Below are positions 11,801 to 21,984 of a stretch of DNA of 64,000 nt, one piece after another. How positions within the stretch are numbered: the stretch's first letter is position 1; the number at the start of each line of letters is the position of its first letter. The stretch spans positions 234,319,836 to 234,383,835 of the forward strand of contig OY821518.1 in assembly GCA_963682025.1 (NCBI GenBank). The letters run 5' to 3'. Below the pieces are notes generated by a model, which was not told where the DNA came from, ran no database searches, and was given only the letters and a program-made list of their open reading frames with translations. Origin of the DNA: Cordilura impudica (Eukaryota; Arthropoda; Insecta; Diptera; Scathophagidae). The translations under genes were made by a program, and so were the position numbers.

Positions 11801-12009
11801 TTATCATGTACTTGAGTTTTGTTCTAAAACCAATATCTGTTTGAAACCGTAGAGTGCACAGGCATCTGATCAGATGAAAAAAGCTGCTTGTGAATACAAT
11901 TCGCTAAATATTTAAATTTATAATATATTTATTATTTTTATTTATTAATTCAAATATAAAATGAATTAAAAAAAAAATCAAAAAATCATAAATATATAAA
12001 ATAAAAAAG

Positions 12010-12495
12010 TGTACTATAGATCTAGACCGGCTTACGATACCCTATATCATCCGTTTAGAATCCTGAATATATTTTATGAGAAAAATTTGTGTAATAATAT
12101 TTTTTTTTTGATAGATTTTAGTGGAAATCGGGAAGCAGGTTTATATGGGGGCTATGACAGGGTTTATTTTTCGGGTACTAATTAATGATTGTAATCAACA
12201 TAAACCAAATTTGATCAACATCTATATGATGCCCCATTTTAAATAAATTTCGTCCTATAGCTGATAAAAGCTTATATACCAAATTTCAAAATATATTCAT
12301 ATTTGCGACCTGCAGTTTGATTACAATGTTTACATGGACACTCAGACGAACAGACAGACGGACGGACATCAATAAATCGACTCAGAAAGTGATTCTGAGT
12401 CGATTGGTAATTAAAGATGGGTCTGCGTCAAATATTTTTGGTAGTTACAATCATCAACACAAAGCCATTATACCCTGAACACATGGTGGTTAAGA
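12010..12495 (+). mobile_element. DINE/mini-me-like element, family A worn copy
   Basis: TATAGATCTAGACCGGC and ATACCCTATATCATCCG mark the left end, GACGAACAGACAGACGGACG is the core, and CACATGGTGGTTAAGATATA is the decayed right end. Internal deletions shorten it relative to 14565-15368. Confidence 0.55.
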
Positions 12496-12631
12496 TATAC
12501 GTTTGATCCCTCGGTCCGTAATTGGTTTAAATTTAATTGTATTTCTTAGTTTTGTGGACAAGTTCAACTAAGAAGCAAAACTATGCACATATAAAAACAA
12601 AATATAAACAACTGTATTTTTTAACTTGTTT

Positions 12632-12755
12632 ATGCTGGCTACACACCAGGCAACGATTGCTTCAATGTGTTGTAGCAACAATGATACACACGTAGCAACG
12701 GTTGCCTCAACCAAGCAGAAATATCAAAAAGTTTTGAAAGTTGTGTAGCCAGCAT
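12632..12755. mobile_element. 124-bp MITE
   Basis: Inverted ends ATGCTGGCTACACA and TGTGTAGCCAGCAT flank a short interior with GGCAACGATTGC and GTAGCAACGGTTGCC. A TA lies at each border, consistent with a TA target. It abuts the next transposon with only five bases between. Confidence 0.7.
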
Positions 12756-12760
12756 TACAA

Positions 12761-14412
12761 CGCACAGTGTCGTGACTTCATATAAGCGTTGGCCAAAAAT
12801 AGAAGGCGTTATAGTAGGTAAATGAAAATTGGTACAGATAGTTAACGTAAGTAGACTAAGAAAAAAAACTAAGTTTTGAGAAAATCAGCCCAAGGACACG
12901 TCCACCTCCCATATATCCTGAAATGAAAAAAAATTATATTTTCCAAAATTGTTGGAATTGAACCAAATTTGGCTCGATTTGTTTCTGATATATAACTGAT
13001 AATTGTGTTTAATTATATGGAATTATCTCAAAGGACACGCCCACCTCCCATATATCCTGAAGTAAAAAATTCGAATAATTTCATGTAATTAGCTTAAACA
13101 TAAACTTTATTTTTAGTTTTAGACAAGCAAAGAATATTTCTTATTTACTATTATCATCGCCAATATCTTCAATGTTATCGCAGAAATCATCCTCAGATAT
13201 GATGCTTTCATCTTCCACAAAAACATGTACTGACGTTTCCGAAACTTCAATTCCGTCTGGAATAAGTTTTTTTTTAGCTTCTACAATAGAGTAATAGGAC
13301 GGAAAACAATTTTTATGTACACCATTAACAACGTTTCACATCATGTTGTATTCCCTATAAGAGATATCCATATCCACGGACAATGCTAACGCGTTTTCCA
13401 CTGAACGAGTTCCACTGTTACTTGATTCTGAAATTTTTTCTGCTGCTTTTTTAAGAGCTTCAGCAGAGGTTGACACAACAAGTTCATCAACACGTCTTCG
13501 CTTAGTTCGATGTGATGCTTCTTCGAAAGACACACGTGGCCGACCTCTAACAAAGCTTGAACTTGGTTCCTAAAAAAATAACAGACCTATTTTATCTTTG
13601 ATTGACGCCAAGAACTGATTTACTTACAACACAAATAGAATCCCCATAGAATATTTCACTATCCAGCCAGTTATTACAGTGTTTTTCAAATAAGTCTTTT
13701 CCGTCCATTCTTTTCCCAATTAGTGCTAAATTTCAAAATCGTAAACTTGATTGTTGTTTCCTCTGTGCAGTGTAATGATCTACGCAAATGATTTTCCACA
13801 AATTTGTTTATTTCATAAACGATACGGCTCTTTTTACATTGCTTCATTTCTAACCATTTGTTGAAAATATCGCGTATCTTCAATGGGGTAGACACTGAAA
13901 AATATTCATAAAAAATAAAATCGCATACCATCGCAGTTGAGATTTATATATATTTAAATACACACTTTTTCGCACTAAATATCAAAATATTGGAGAAGTG
14001 TTTTGATGTGTTTTTTTTTATTGTCTTCTAAACAAGGTCACTTTGATTTAGACATATCTTTCAGCTAACTGTTCTTTCCATATGATCAATATTTGTGAAC
14101 AAAACGAGTGTTGCCATATTAATTGGTACTTAAATTTGACAATCTATTACAATTTTTACCGACGGTTACAATAAATATTTGAAATAACAGCGTTTGAAAA
14201 CTATGTAAAATTCCAGATTTTTCAATGATGATACAACATGGTTAACAACTATCACAATTGAACTACTATAAAAAAAAATACTAGTTCACATATCCAGGAA
14301 AAATTTTAGATTTCATCTAATTTAAGTGTTTATTTGTTAATAAAGAAAAAAAACTTTTGGAAATTTGAATGTTCACTTATATCATTTTTGGCCACTGCCG
14401 TGACACTGTGCG
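12761..14412. mobile_element. Unclassified TIR DNA transposon, degenerate
   Basis: The left end is CGCACAGTGTC and the right end GACACTGTGCG. Just inside, GTTGGCCAAAAATAG and CATTTTTGGCCACTGC extend the inverted repeat with gaps. The element is 1.65 kb and carries one spliced, damaged gene on the minus strand (separate entry). No clear target duplication was seen. The superfamily is unknown to me. Confidence 0.6.
13144..13931 (-). pseudogene. Two-exon transposon gene with GRPRVSFEEASHRTKRRR motif
   Basis: The upstream exon (about 13931 down to 13628) encodes a helical segment (FVENHLRRSLHC, then DLFEKHCNNWLDSEI) with a one-base shift between the two parts. A donor GTAAGT and an acceptor TTTTTTTTAG at about 13570 bound an intron of about 55 bp. 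The downstream exon gives GRPRVSFEEASHRTKRRRVD, then after an in-frame TGA near 13328 continues NCFPSYYSIVEAKKKLIP and VSETSVHVF to a stop near 13146. I recall similar proteins as uncharacterised transposon products of invertebrates; the basic GRP/RTKRRR stretch suggests nucleic-acid binding. One shift plus one stop make this copy dead. Confidence 0.5.
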
Positions 14413-14459
14413 ACGCGCTTTTAATATTGGCACGACCATTCGGTAAAGAATCAGCCTAA

Positions 14460-14562
14460 ACAAGAAAGAGTGTTAAATTCGGCTGTGCCGAATCGCTAAT
14501 ACCCTCCACCATTGTTCTAAACACAATATTATAACGCAAGCTTATCAACATTAAGTGAAACA
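14460..14562 (+). mobile_element. Terminal fragment of DINE-like family B
   Basis: AAGAGTGTTAAATTCGGCTG with its hairpin TTCGGCTGTGCCGAA and the following ATACCCTCCACCATTG are the intact left end of family B. The rest is missing; family A copy 2 starts immediately after. Confidence 0.6.
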
Positions 14563-14564
14563 AG

Positions 14565-15368
14565 TAAGAAAATTATAGTCGGTCTAGACCGAATATACGA
14601 TACCCTATACCATGCGTTTAGAAACCCTATCTCTTAGGCCTAACTAACTGGACATTGAAAATAAGCAAAAACCAAATTTGAGTGGGATTTTTATTAATTT
14701 TTTTGGCTGCAGATATGAAAAAGTTCATATCGGATGCTATATCTATAAAGGGACTAGGTCCAAAAATGGGCCGATCCTGATCATGTTTGGTAAAGTCTCT
14801 TGTATTTTGCAAAAATATGTACAAACAAAATATGAGAATAATCAGTGCAATATTTTTGTTTTTTAATAGATTTAAGTGAAGATCGGGAAGCAGCTCTATA
14901 TGGGGTCAAAGGGATCATTTTTGGACTACTCATTAGTGGATGTAATGAACGCATACAAACCCAATTTGAGTAAGATCTATATGACAATTTGGATCTTATG
15001 GCAATTTATGTCGATTTCATATGGGTAATTTGTATGGGGGCTAGGTCTGAACATGGACCGATTCTCACCAATTTCAATAGCGTTCATCCCATGGCCGATA
15101 AAAGCTTATATACCAAATTGCGTCAAAATATATTCATATTTGCGACCTGCAGTTTGATTACAAGCTTTACATGGACACACAGACGGACGGACGGACGGAC
15201 GGACGGACGGACGGACGGACGGACGGACGGACATTGTTAAATCAACTCAGAAAGTGATTGTGATTCGATCGGTATAATTAAAGATGGGTCTAGGTCAAAT
15301 ATTTTTGGTTGTTACAAACAGCAGCACAAAGTCATTATACCCAAACCACATAGTGGTATAGGGTATAA
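14565..15368 (+). mobile_element. DINE/mini-me-like element, family A copy 2 (best copy)
   Basis: An uninterrupted copy from ACAAGTAAGAAAATTATAG to GTGGTATAGGGTAT, about 800 bp. The hairpin half TATAGTCGGTCT is followed by a one-base-altered second half (ACCGAATATA), and the subterminal inverted pair ATACCCTATACCATGCG / TAGTGGTATAGGGTAT is intact. The (GACG)n core at about 15181-15232 has about 12 units against about 5 in copy 1. This copy defines the consensus used to recognise insertions in the other copies. Short frames inside are shared by copies with stops and are not genes. Confidence 0.7.
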
Positions 15369-15538
15369 AAAGGGTAGATTTCAAATTAGAACGGCTAGAT
15401 TTTTCACAATTTTGTTTAAAATTAATAAAATAATTAACAAATATTTTGTGTATTTTCGTGCTGCCTTAATTGAAAGCAATTATTAAATGCAATGAGTATA
15501 AATGAAAAACATACAATTACATTTTTGTTTGCTTGTTT
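15369..15538. other. Short unassigned spacer
   Basis: AT-rich sequence between the DINE-like copy and the palindromic MITE arm; nothing recognised. Confidence 0.4.
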
Positions 15539-15591
15539 ATCAGCGATGCATACACATTTTTATTTGTTTATTCTTTTTGTTTTCACATGTA

Positions 15592-16521
15592 AAGGGTGAT
15601 TTTTTAGCTATTATCTTTTTGGAAACACTTGTTTAAACAGCTGACCCACGTTTCGTGTTTTGTTTTATTGTCAAACATCTTCAGTTTGGTCTATAATTTA
15701 ACCATGAATCGTCTTACAAACGAACAACGCTTGCAAGTTATTGAATTTTATTATCAAAATGCGTGCTCTGTTAAGAAAGTTCATCGCGCGCTTCTTCCAT
15801 TTTATGGTTAGCTAAATCGACCCACTGAAGCGGCTATTCGGGCTATTGTGACTAAATTTCGCACCAAATTTACATTGTTGGACATTAAACCACCAACACG
15901 CTTACGTAGAGTGCGAACTGAAGAAAATATCGCAGCTGTATCGGATATTGTTAATGATGACCATCAATTATCGATTCGTCGCCGTTCGCAGCAATTGGGC
16001 CTCTGTTACTCAACAACGTGGAAAATTTTTGCCCAAAATGCAAGAGCTTGACTTGCATGACATGTGGATTAAACAAGACGGTGCCACATGCCACACAGCA
16101 CGCGCAACAATGGACTTATTGAGAGGCGAGTTCGGTGAACATTTTATTTCACGTTCGGGACCGGTCAATTGGCCGCCTAGATCGTGCGATTTAACGCCTT
16201 TAGACTATTTTTTGTGGGGCTATGCCAAAGCTCATGTCTATACAGACAATCCCGCTTCAATTGACGCATTGGAAGACAACATTGAATCATTTATTCGTGA
16301 GATACCGGCCGAAATGTTGGAAAGAGTATGCCAAAATTGGACTAAGTGGATGGACCATTTGAGGCGCAGTCACGGTCAACATTTGCATGAAATAATCTTC
16401 AAGCATTAAATTATATGGACCGTACTATCGATTCAAATAAAGATTTCATGCATTTTTCTGAATTTTATGTGTTTTTTTTTTTTTTGGAAAACTTTCCTAT
16501 AGCTCTTAAAAAATCACCCTT
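15592..16521 (+). mobile_element. Tc1/mariner-type transposon, internally deleted
   Basis: TIRs AAGGGTGATTTTTTA and TAAAAAATCACCCTT are flanked by TA on both sides (15590-15591 and 16522-16523), the target duplication of this superfamily. The element is 930 bp; relatives of this type are about 1.3 kb. The interior has one decayed transposase (separate entry). Confidence 0.85.
15704..16409 (+). pseudogene. Tc1/mariner-superfamily transposase, deleted
   Basis: ATG at 15704 opens an N-terminal helix-turn-helix region (LTNEQRLQVIEFYYQN, then RRSQQLGLCYSTTWKI) with an in-frame TAG at 15809-15811. Near 16030-16050 a deletion with frame change joins it to the C-terminal catalytic part: WIKQDGATCHTA with the second catalytic aspartate, then PRSCDLTPLDYFLWGYAK with the third. 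The segment that carried the first aspartate is gone. The catalytic signature fits the DDE/D enzymes of the superfamily; the product is certainly inactive. The element probably spread by cross-mobilisation or decayed in place. Confidence 0.75.
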
Positions 16522-16724
16522 TACAAAAAAAAAAAAGGAAACAACAACAAGCGAGCAAAAATGTGTATGCATCGCTGATACATATCTATGTATATGCACA
16601 TGTTCTGTTACGAATAAACATTTTTCGGTTTTTTCAGTTTTTAATATAAATTTTTGTCGGAGTATCCTTACATTTTCGTACGTCATTCCTTATCTTAAAG
16701 GCTTAGAGGCTCTAAATTAAATAC

Positions 16725-16880
16725 CAACCTGCTCGAATGACAAAAATATCCAAATTTTTAAATTATTTTCAAAGGTACTTATCATAAACCAAGTAAAGTT
16801 TGTTTTTTCCAAAAATTTTAATATGAAATTCTTAATATCGACTACAAAAATTTAAGCTTTACTAGTATGATATCTGAGAA
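16725..16880. repeat. Dispersed repeat, family C fragment
   Basis: AAACCAAGTAAAG, TTAATATCGACTACAAAAAT and TTAAGCTTTACTAGTATGAT match the 4735-5210 repeat. Confidence 0.45.
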
Positions 16881-16889
16881 TTTGACAAT

Positions 16890-17285
16890 TTTGCACTTGT
16901 TTTTTTTTTTTTTTTTTTTTTTGGATTGGAAGAAAACAAGTATATATTAAAAACATTTCAAAAAAATGACGATCAGATCTATAGTCCGGTCAATTTAGAC
17001 AATTGAAATAACAAAAATTCCGACAGAGCCAAATTTTGGTGGGGACCTAGGGTTTACCCTAAAAATTAAAAATTTAAGAGCCCCCATCAATCCCCATGTG
17101 AGCTCAAAAGTTATTCGGTCAAAATTTCAGGTTTTTTGGATTTTTCTCGAAAACGTCAAGTTTTATAATAACAAAAATACAAAAATTCTCTATAAAAATG
17201 ATCTTTATCATTTTTTCTCTAAGTATCACCGTTCCTGAGATATCACGATTAGCCACATATATACATATTTAGATGCTCAAGCAAG
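16890..17285. other. Unassigned repeat-like stretch
   Basis: Contains GGTGGGGACCTAGGGTTTACC and an interior describing no open frame. The style resembles non-coding transposon DNA, but no ends were found. Confidence 0.3.
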
Positions 17286-17289
17286 CAAA

Positions 17290-17765
17290 AATACCTACTT
17301 GTGTCTCTTTTCTTTGGAATAAAAGGTACTATTTGAGTAAAAGGCATTTTTGAATATGTTCTTATTGAATAAATGGGACTTTTTGCATAAAGGTACGTTT
17401 TTAATAAAGGTACTTTTTTAATAAAAGGTTCTTTATAAATAAAAGGAACTTATTGAACAAAATATATTTTTGAATGAAAGATATTTTTTGAGTAAATGGT
17501 ATTTTTGTAAGAAAAGGTTTTTTTTTTTAAGAAAACGTACTTTTTCAATAAAAGTTTTTTTATTTTAAAGAAAATATACTTTCTTAAGAAGAGTTTTTTC
17601 AGGGAATAGACTTTATAATAGATACTTTATTAAAAAAAGCTCTTTTTAGGGAAATGGTTCAATTTTAACATAAGTACTTTTTTAAGATCAGGTACATTTT
17701 GAAGAAAATCTACTTTTTTATTTTTTGAATAAGATGATTTTTAAAGAAAATGGACTTGTTTGAAC
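17290..17765 (+). repeat. Degenerate GGTACTTTTT minisatellite, left part
   Basis: Loose tandem units of roughly 20-25 bp of the form AAAAGGTACTTTTTNAATA. The array continues at 20937-21200; the DINE-like copy 17766-20936 is inserted in it. Confidence 0.65.
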
Positions 17766-18291
17766 AAACAAGAAAATTATAGTCGGTTTAGGCCGACTAT
17801 ACGATACCCTATACCATGCGTTTAGAGACCCCGTCTCTTAGATCGAACTAATTGGTTATAGAGAATAAGCACAGACCAAATTTGAGTGGTATTGTTATTA
17901 ATTTTTTGACTGCAGGGGCCAAATCACCCCATTCGTTATCGAACTTTGCGATCGAAATTATTTTTTTATTTTCCAAAATAATATACTTAGAATAACTTAA
18001 CTCTGTTACAGTTAACGAATTATGGACCCTAGTTAAGAATAAAAGTGAAACTAGGGCTGATGTTTGTCCGTCTTCTGCAAATAATGAACCAAAATATGGA
18101 ATTTCGATTGATTTTACTCGATATCGAATGCGGTGATTTGGCCCCAGATATGAAAAAGTTCATATCGGATGCTATATTTATATGGGGGTCGAAAAATGGA
18201 CCGATCCTGAACATATTTGGTAGTCACTTATATTTTGCAAAAACATCTACAAACCAAATTTGAGAAAAATCTGTGCAATATTTTTGTTTTT

Positions 18292-19565
18292 TTATACCCT
18301 CCACACGTCAGTGGCAGAGGATATACATATATAGGTTTGTCATTCCGTTTGTAACGCATCGAAAAACTAATTTCCGACATCATAAAGTACATACATATAT
18401 TCTTGATCCTTATCACAGCTCGAGTCGATATAGCGATGTCCGTCTGTCTGTTGAAATCACGCTCATTCACAAAAAAAGCCATCTAACTGAATAAGACTAC
18501 AATAATATCATTGCCATAATTCCCAGCAGGTTTGTATTGAAAATGGGCTAAATCGGGCATCATCGTGTTTAGAAACGAGCAAAAATATGTAGATACCTCT
18601 AAAAAAAAACATAAAACCCAGTGTGTTTGTTGTAACAGTTTAGTGGTTGAACATAATAATTGTACAACAACATAAAAAAATGCCACAAAAAAATTATGCA
18701 TATGTATATATTAACAATACCAAGAACACAATAACATACCTCTTGTTAGTACTATTGCCACATATATTTTTATCGTTATCCCGTTATAATAAAAAAATCG
18801 CCAATATGAAAGAAAAAATGAAAACGAAAAATTGAAAATGGAAAATGAAAAATGGTAGATGAAAAATGGAAAATGAAACTGGAAAATGGAGAATGGAAAA
18901 TGAAAATTGAAAATTGAAAAATGAAAAATGAGAAATGGAAAATGAAAATTGAAAATGAAAATTGAAAAATGAAAAATGAGAAATGGAAAATGGAAAACGC
19001 AAAATGGATAGATGGAAAATGGGAAATGGAAAATGAAAAATGAAAAATGAAAATTGAAAAATTAAAAATGGAAAATTAAAAATGAAAATTGAAAACTGGA
19101 AAATTGAAAATGAAAATTGAAAAAGGGGAAATGAAAATTGAAAATTGAAAAATTGAAAATGGAAAATGTAAAATGTTAAATGGAAAATTAAAATTGAAAA
19201 ATGGGCAATGGAAAATGAAAATTAAAAAATGGAAAATGGCAAATGCAAAATGGAAAATGAGAATTGAAAAATGGAAAATTGAAAAATGAAGAATGGAAAA
19301 TGAAAATTGAAAAATGAAAAATGGAAAATTGAAAAATGGAAAATAGAATATTGATTTTAGACCAAACTCATTTGGAAAATGAAAATTAAAAATTGAAAAA
19401 TGAAAAATGGAAATTGAAAATTGAAAAATGAAAAATGAGAAATTGAGAAATTGAAAATGGAAAATGAAAATTGAAAATTGAAAAATAAAAATGGAAAACG
19501 CAAAATGGAAAATGGGAAATAGAAAATGAAAATTGAAAAATGAGAAATGAAAATTGAAAAATTAA

Positions 19566-19596
<31 letters not shown>

Positions 19597-20087
19597 TGAA
19601 AAATGGAAAATGGAAAATCGAAAATGGAAATCAAAAAATGGAAAATGAAAATTGAAAAATTGAAAAATGGAAAATGAAAATTGAAAAATGAAAAATGTAA
19701 AATGGAAAATGAAAATTGAAAAATGGAAAATGAAAATTGAAAAATGAAAATCGGAAAATGGAAAATGAAATAAATAAATAGATAAGTTTAAATTTCTATA
19801 TTGAGTTTCTTACCTATTATTATTATGTATTTTTTTGTATTGAATGTAATGCAGATAAAAATAAAAAATAATTCAGATAAAAATATTTTAAAATTAGCTT
19901 ACTTTTAATAATAATAATTTTTAGCCAAGAATCATTTGAATTTTGTTATTCGGAATTAATGTTTCAGTATCGGCAAAATTTTAAAGTGTAGCCGTACTCA
20001 ACATTGGGTGTAATATAGAGTTTAAGACTCAGGTGGAGGGTATCAAAAAATTCGGCACAGCCGAATTTAACACTCTTACTTGTTTTT
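18292..20087 (-). mobile_element. DINE/mini-me-like element, family B copy 2 (nested)
   Basis: It runs from ATACCCTCCACACGTCAGTG to the hairpin TTCGGCACAGCCGAA and CACTCTTACTTG, the exact inverse of the ends at 2385-4717. GATGTCCGTCTGTCTGTT is the GTCY core. Outside the arrays the two copies share long near-identical blocks (for example ATAATATCATTGCCATAATTC here against its complement near 4490), so they are fairly young. This copy lacks the (TTTTTAA)n array. Confidence 0.7.
18800..19775 (-). repeat. Seven-base-periodic minisatellite (ATGAAAA/TGGAAAA units)
   Basis: About 975 bp of mixed ATGAAAA, TGGAAAA and TTGAAAA units, the complement of the array at 3037-4195. It is interrupted once near 19345-19375 by non-repeat sequence (TTGATTTTAGACCAAACTC). 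Confidence 0.9.
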
Positions 20088-20130
20088 TTTTTTTTTGATA
20101 TATATATGCTTATTTGGATATTATGACCAT

Positions 20131-20620
20131 TTAACCTTTTAATGCCCGATGTTGCCTATAGGCAACATTGTATATTTTAGCTTATAAGTCCCGTAATTTT
20201 TATTTTGTTCTCCTACGGCTTTTTTCTCAGAGTAGCTTGATATATTTTATTGTAAGTATTGATAGAGATCATGTGAGAGCTAATCTTATTTGACTGCACA
20301 TGTAAAATTTTGTTTCTGCAAAAAGTGATTTACAAATAATCACAAAAAAAGTAATAAAGATATTAAAAAGTTTAAATTTAAATGCTTAAAAATATTGTTT
20401 AAGGGTGAGAAAATTAGAAAAAAAAAAAATACTTTTAGATGGCGGTTAGCGCTTTTTCAAACACAATGCTGCCTATAGGCAACGTTTCATAACGGCTAAA
20501 CCCCTGGATACATAGGACTTTTAAATTGATATCAATTAATATTTATATCTAAACTAACAACTACATAAACTTGAAAAATGTTTAACCACGCCCCTATTAA
20601 TTCGGGCATGAAAGGGTTAA
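20131..20620. mobile_element. piggyBac-type MITE with TTAA duplication
   Basis: TTAA at 20131-20134 and 20617-20620 flank imperfect ends CCTTTTAATGCCCGA and TCGGGCATGAAAGGG. TTAA duplication is diagnostic of piggyBac-type transposition. The palindrome GCCTATAGGC occurs close to each end (about 20154 and 20472). Non-coding; it interrupts family A copy 3. Confidence 0.8.
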
Positions 20621-20936
20621 GTAGATCGCATTTGTATGGGGACTAGGCCTGAACATGCACCGAGTTTCACCAATTTTAATAGGGTTCATCCTATGGCCGG
20701 TAGACGCTTATATACTAAATTTCATCAAAATGTATTCATATTTGCGACCTGTAGTTTGATTACAAGGTGTGTATGGACACACAGACAGACGGACGGACGG
20801 ACATCCGTAAATTGATTCAGAAATTGATTCTGAGTCGATCGGTATAATAAAATATGGTCTAGGTCAAATTTGGTAGTTACAAACATCAGCACAAGGTCAT
20901 TATAATATACCACATAGTGGTATAGGGTATAAAAAG

Positions 20937-21463
20937 GCACTTTTAAAAGAAAATGTACTTTTTAAGAAAAGGTAGTTTTTAACAAAATGCGCTGTTTAAA
21001 AAAAGATGTACATTTTTAAGAACAGTTATTTTTGAAGAAAATGTATTTTTTTTTTAATTATACTTTTTTAAGAAACGGTACTATTTTTGAAAAATGTACT
21101 ACTTGATAATAAGAGGTACTTTTAAACAAACGACACAAATGTGAAATACCTTTAAGATATTTTTTTTTTAAGAAAAGGTACTTTTAAATGAAAATTTACA
21201 GTTTAAAAGTACCAATTTTTCCATGTTTTGGCCGTTTTTACCAACTAAAGGCCATGAATTAAAAAAAAAAATATTCTTAGCTGATGTGTCTCTGGTGTCT
21301 CTACATATCAAATTTCATATTCCTGAATTACTTTATAAATAAGATACAAAAAGGTACCATTCTACGCTTATCGGGCGGTTTTAGGTCCCTTAACATCCAA
21401 ATTTCCAAAAGATTTCCTCTCGTCTGATGTTCTTATCTTTGGTAGAATCTACATACCAAATTT
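20937..21463. repeat. Right part of GGTACTTTTT minisatellite, then a dispersed repeat D unit
   Basis: To about 21200 the loose units of 17290-17765 resume (AAAATGTACTTTTTAAGAAA). Then GTTTTGGCCGTTTTTACC, ATACAAAAAGGTACCATTCT and CTACATACCAAATTT define repeat D, which also occurs at 26890-27250. Confidence 0.55.
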
Positions 21464-21984
21464 TTATACCCTATACCACTATGTGGTTTGGGTATAATGA
21501 CTTTGTGCTGCTGTTTGTAACAACCAAAAATATTTGACCTAGACCCATCTTTAATTATACCGATCGAATCAGAATCACTTTTAGAGTGATTTAACAATGT
21601 CCGTCCGTCTGTGTGTCCATGTAAACCTTGTAATCAAACTGCAGTTCGCAAATATGAATATATTTTGATGAAATTTAGTATATAAGCTTTCATCGGCCAT
21701 GGGATGAACGCTATTGAAATTGGTGAGAATCGGTCCATGTTCAGACCTAGCCCCCATACAAAGGACCCCTATAAAATTATTATTATTATTAGAAATAAAT
21801 CCATCCCTGCATAGGTCCGCATATGCAAGAGATTACTCATCCCTGGTACGAACCACGGGATAAGCTCTGTTGCAGCATAAGCTGTATGAGCTATGGTTTT
21901 GGAATAATTTATTATTATTAGTAGTATTTAAATACTTTTAAATGACATTTCATATTAATTAACAAATATTATCATATATTCTGA

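Larger units (their letters stand above)
15539..16579. mobile_element. Palindromic MITE split by a mariner-like element
   Basis: A perfect 23-bp inverted repeat (15539-15561 and 16557-16579, core CAGCGATGCATACACATTTT) flanks the mariner-like element, with further weaker complementarity inside. Removing the mariner leaves a palindromic MITE of about 110 bp, with the insertion at a TA in its loop. Outer limits beyond the 23-bp repeat are not certain. Confidence 0.6.
17766..20936 (+). mobile_element. DINE-like family A copy 3, carrying two insertions
   Basis: The left end is AACAAGAAAATTATAGTCGG at 17766 and the right end CACATAGTGGTATAGGGTAT near 20934. Compared with copy 2, the sequence is broken after GCAATATTTTTGTTTTT by an inverted family B element (18292-20087) and again at a TTAA by a piggyBac-type MITE (20131-20620). 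The family A sequence resumes after it with GTATGGGGACTAGGCCTGAA and a short (GACG)n tract. Confidence 0.75.

Noticed and set aside
18784..19634. Similar phenylalanine-rich frames on the minus strand
   Set aside because: Same minisatellite in the inverted copy of the element.
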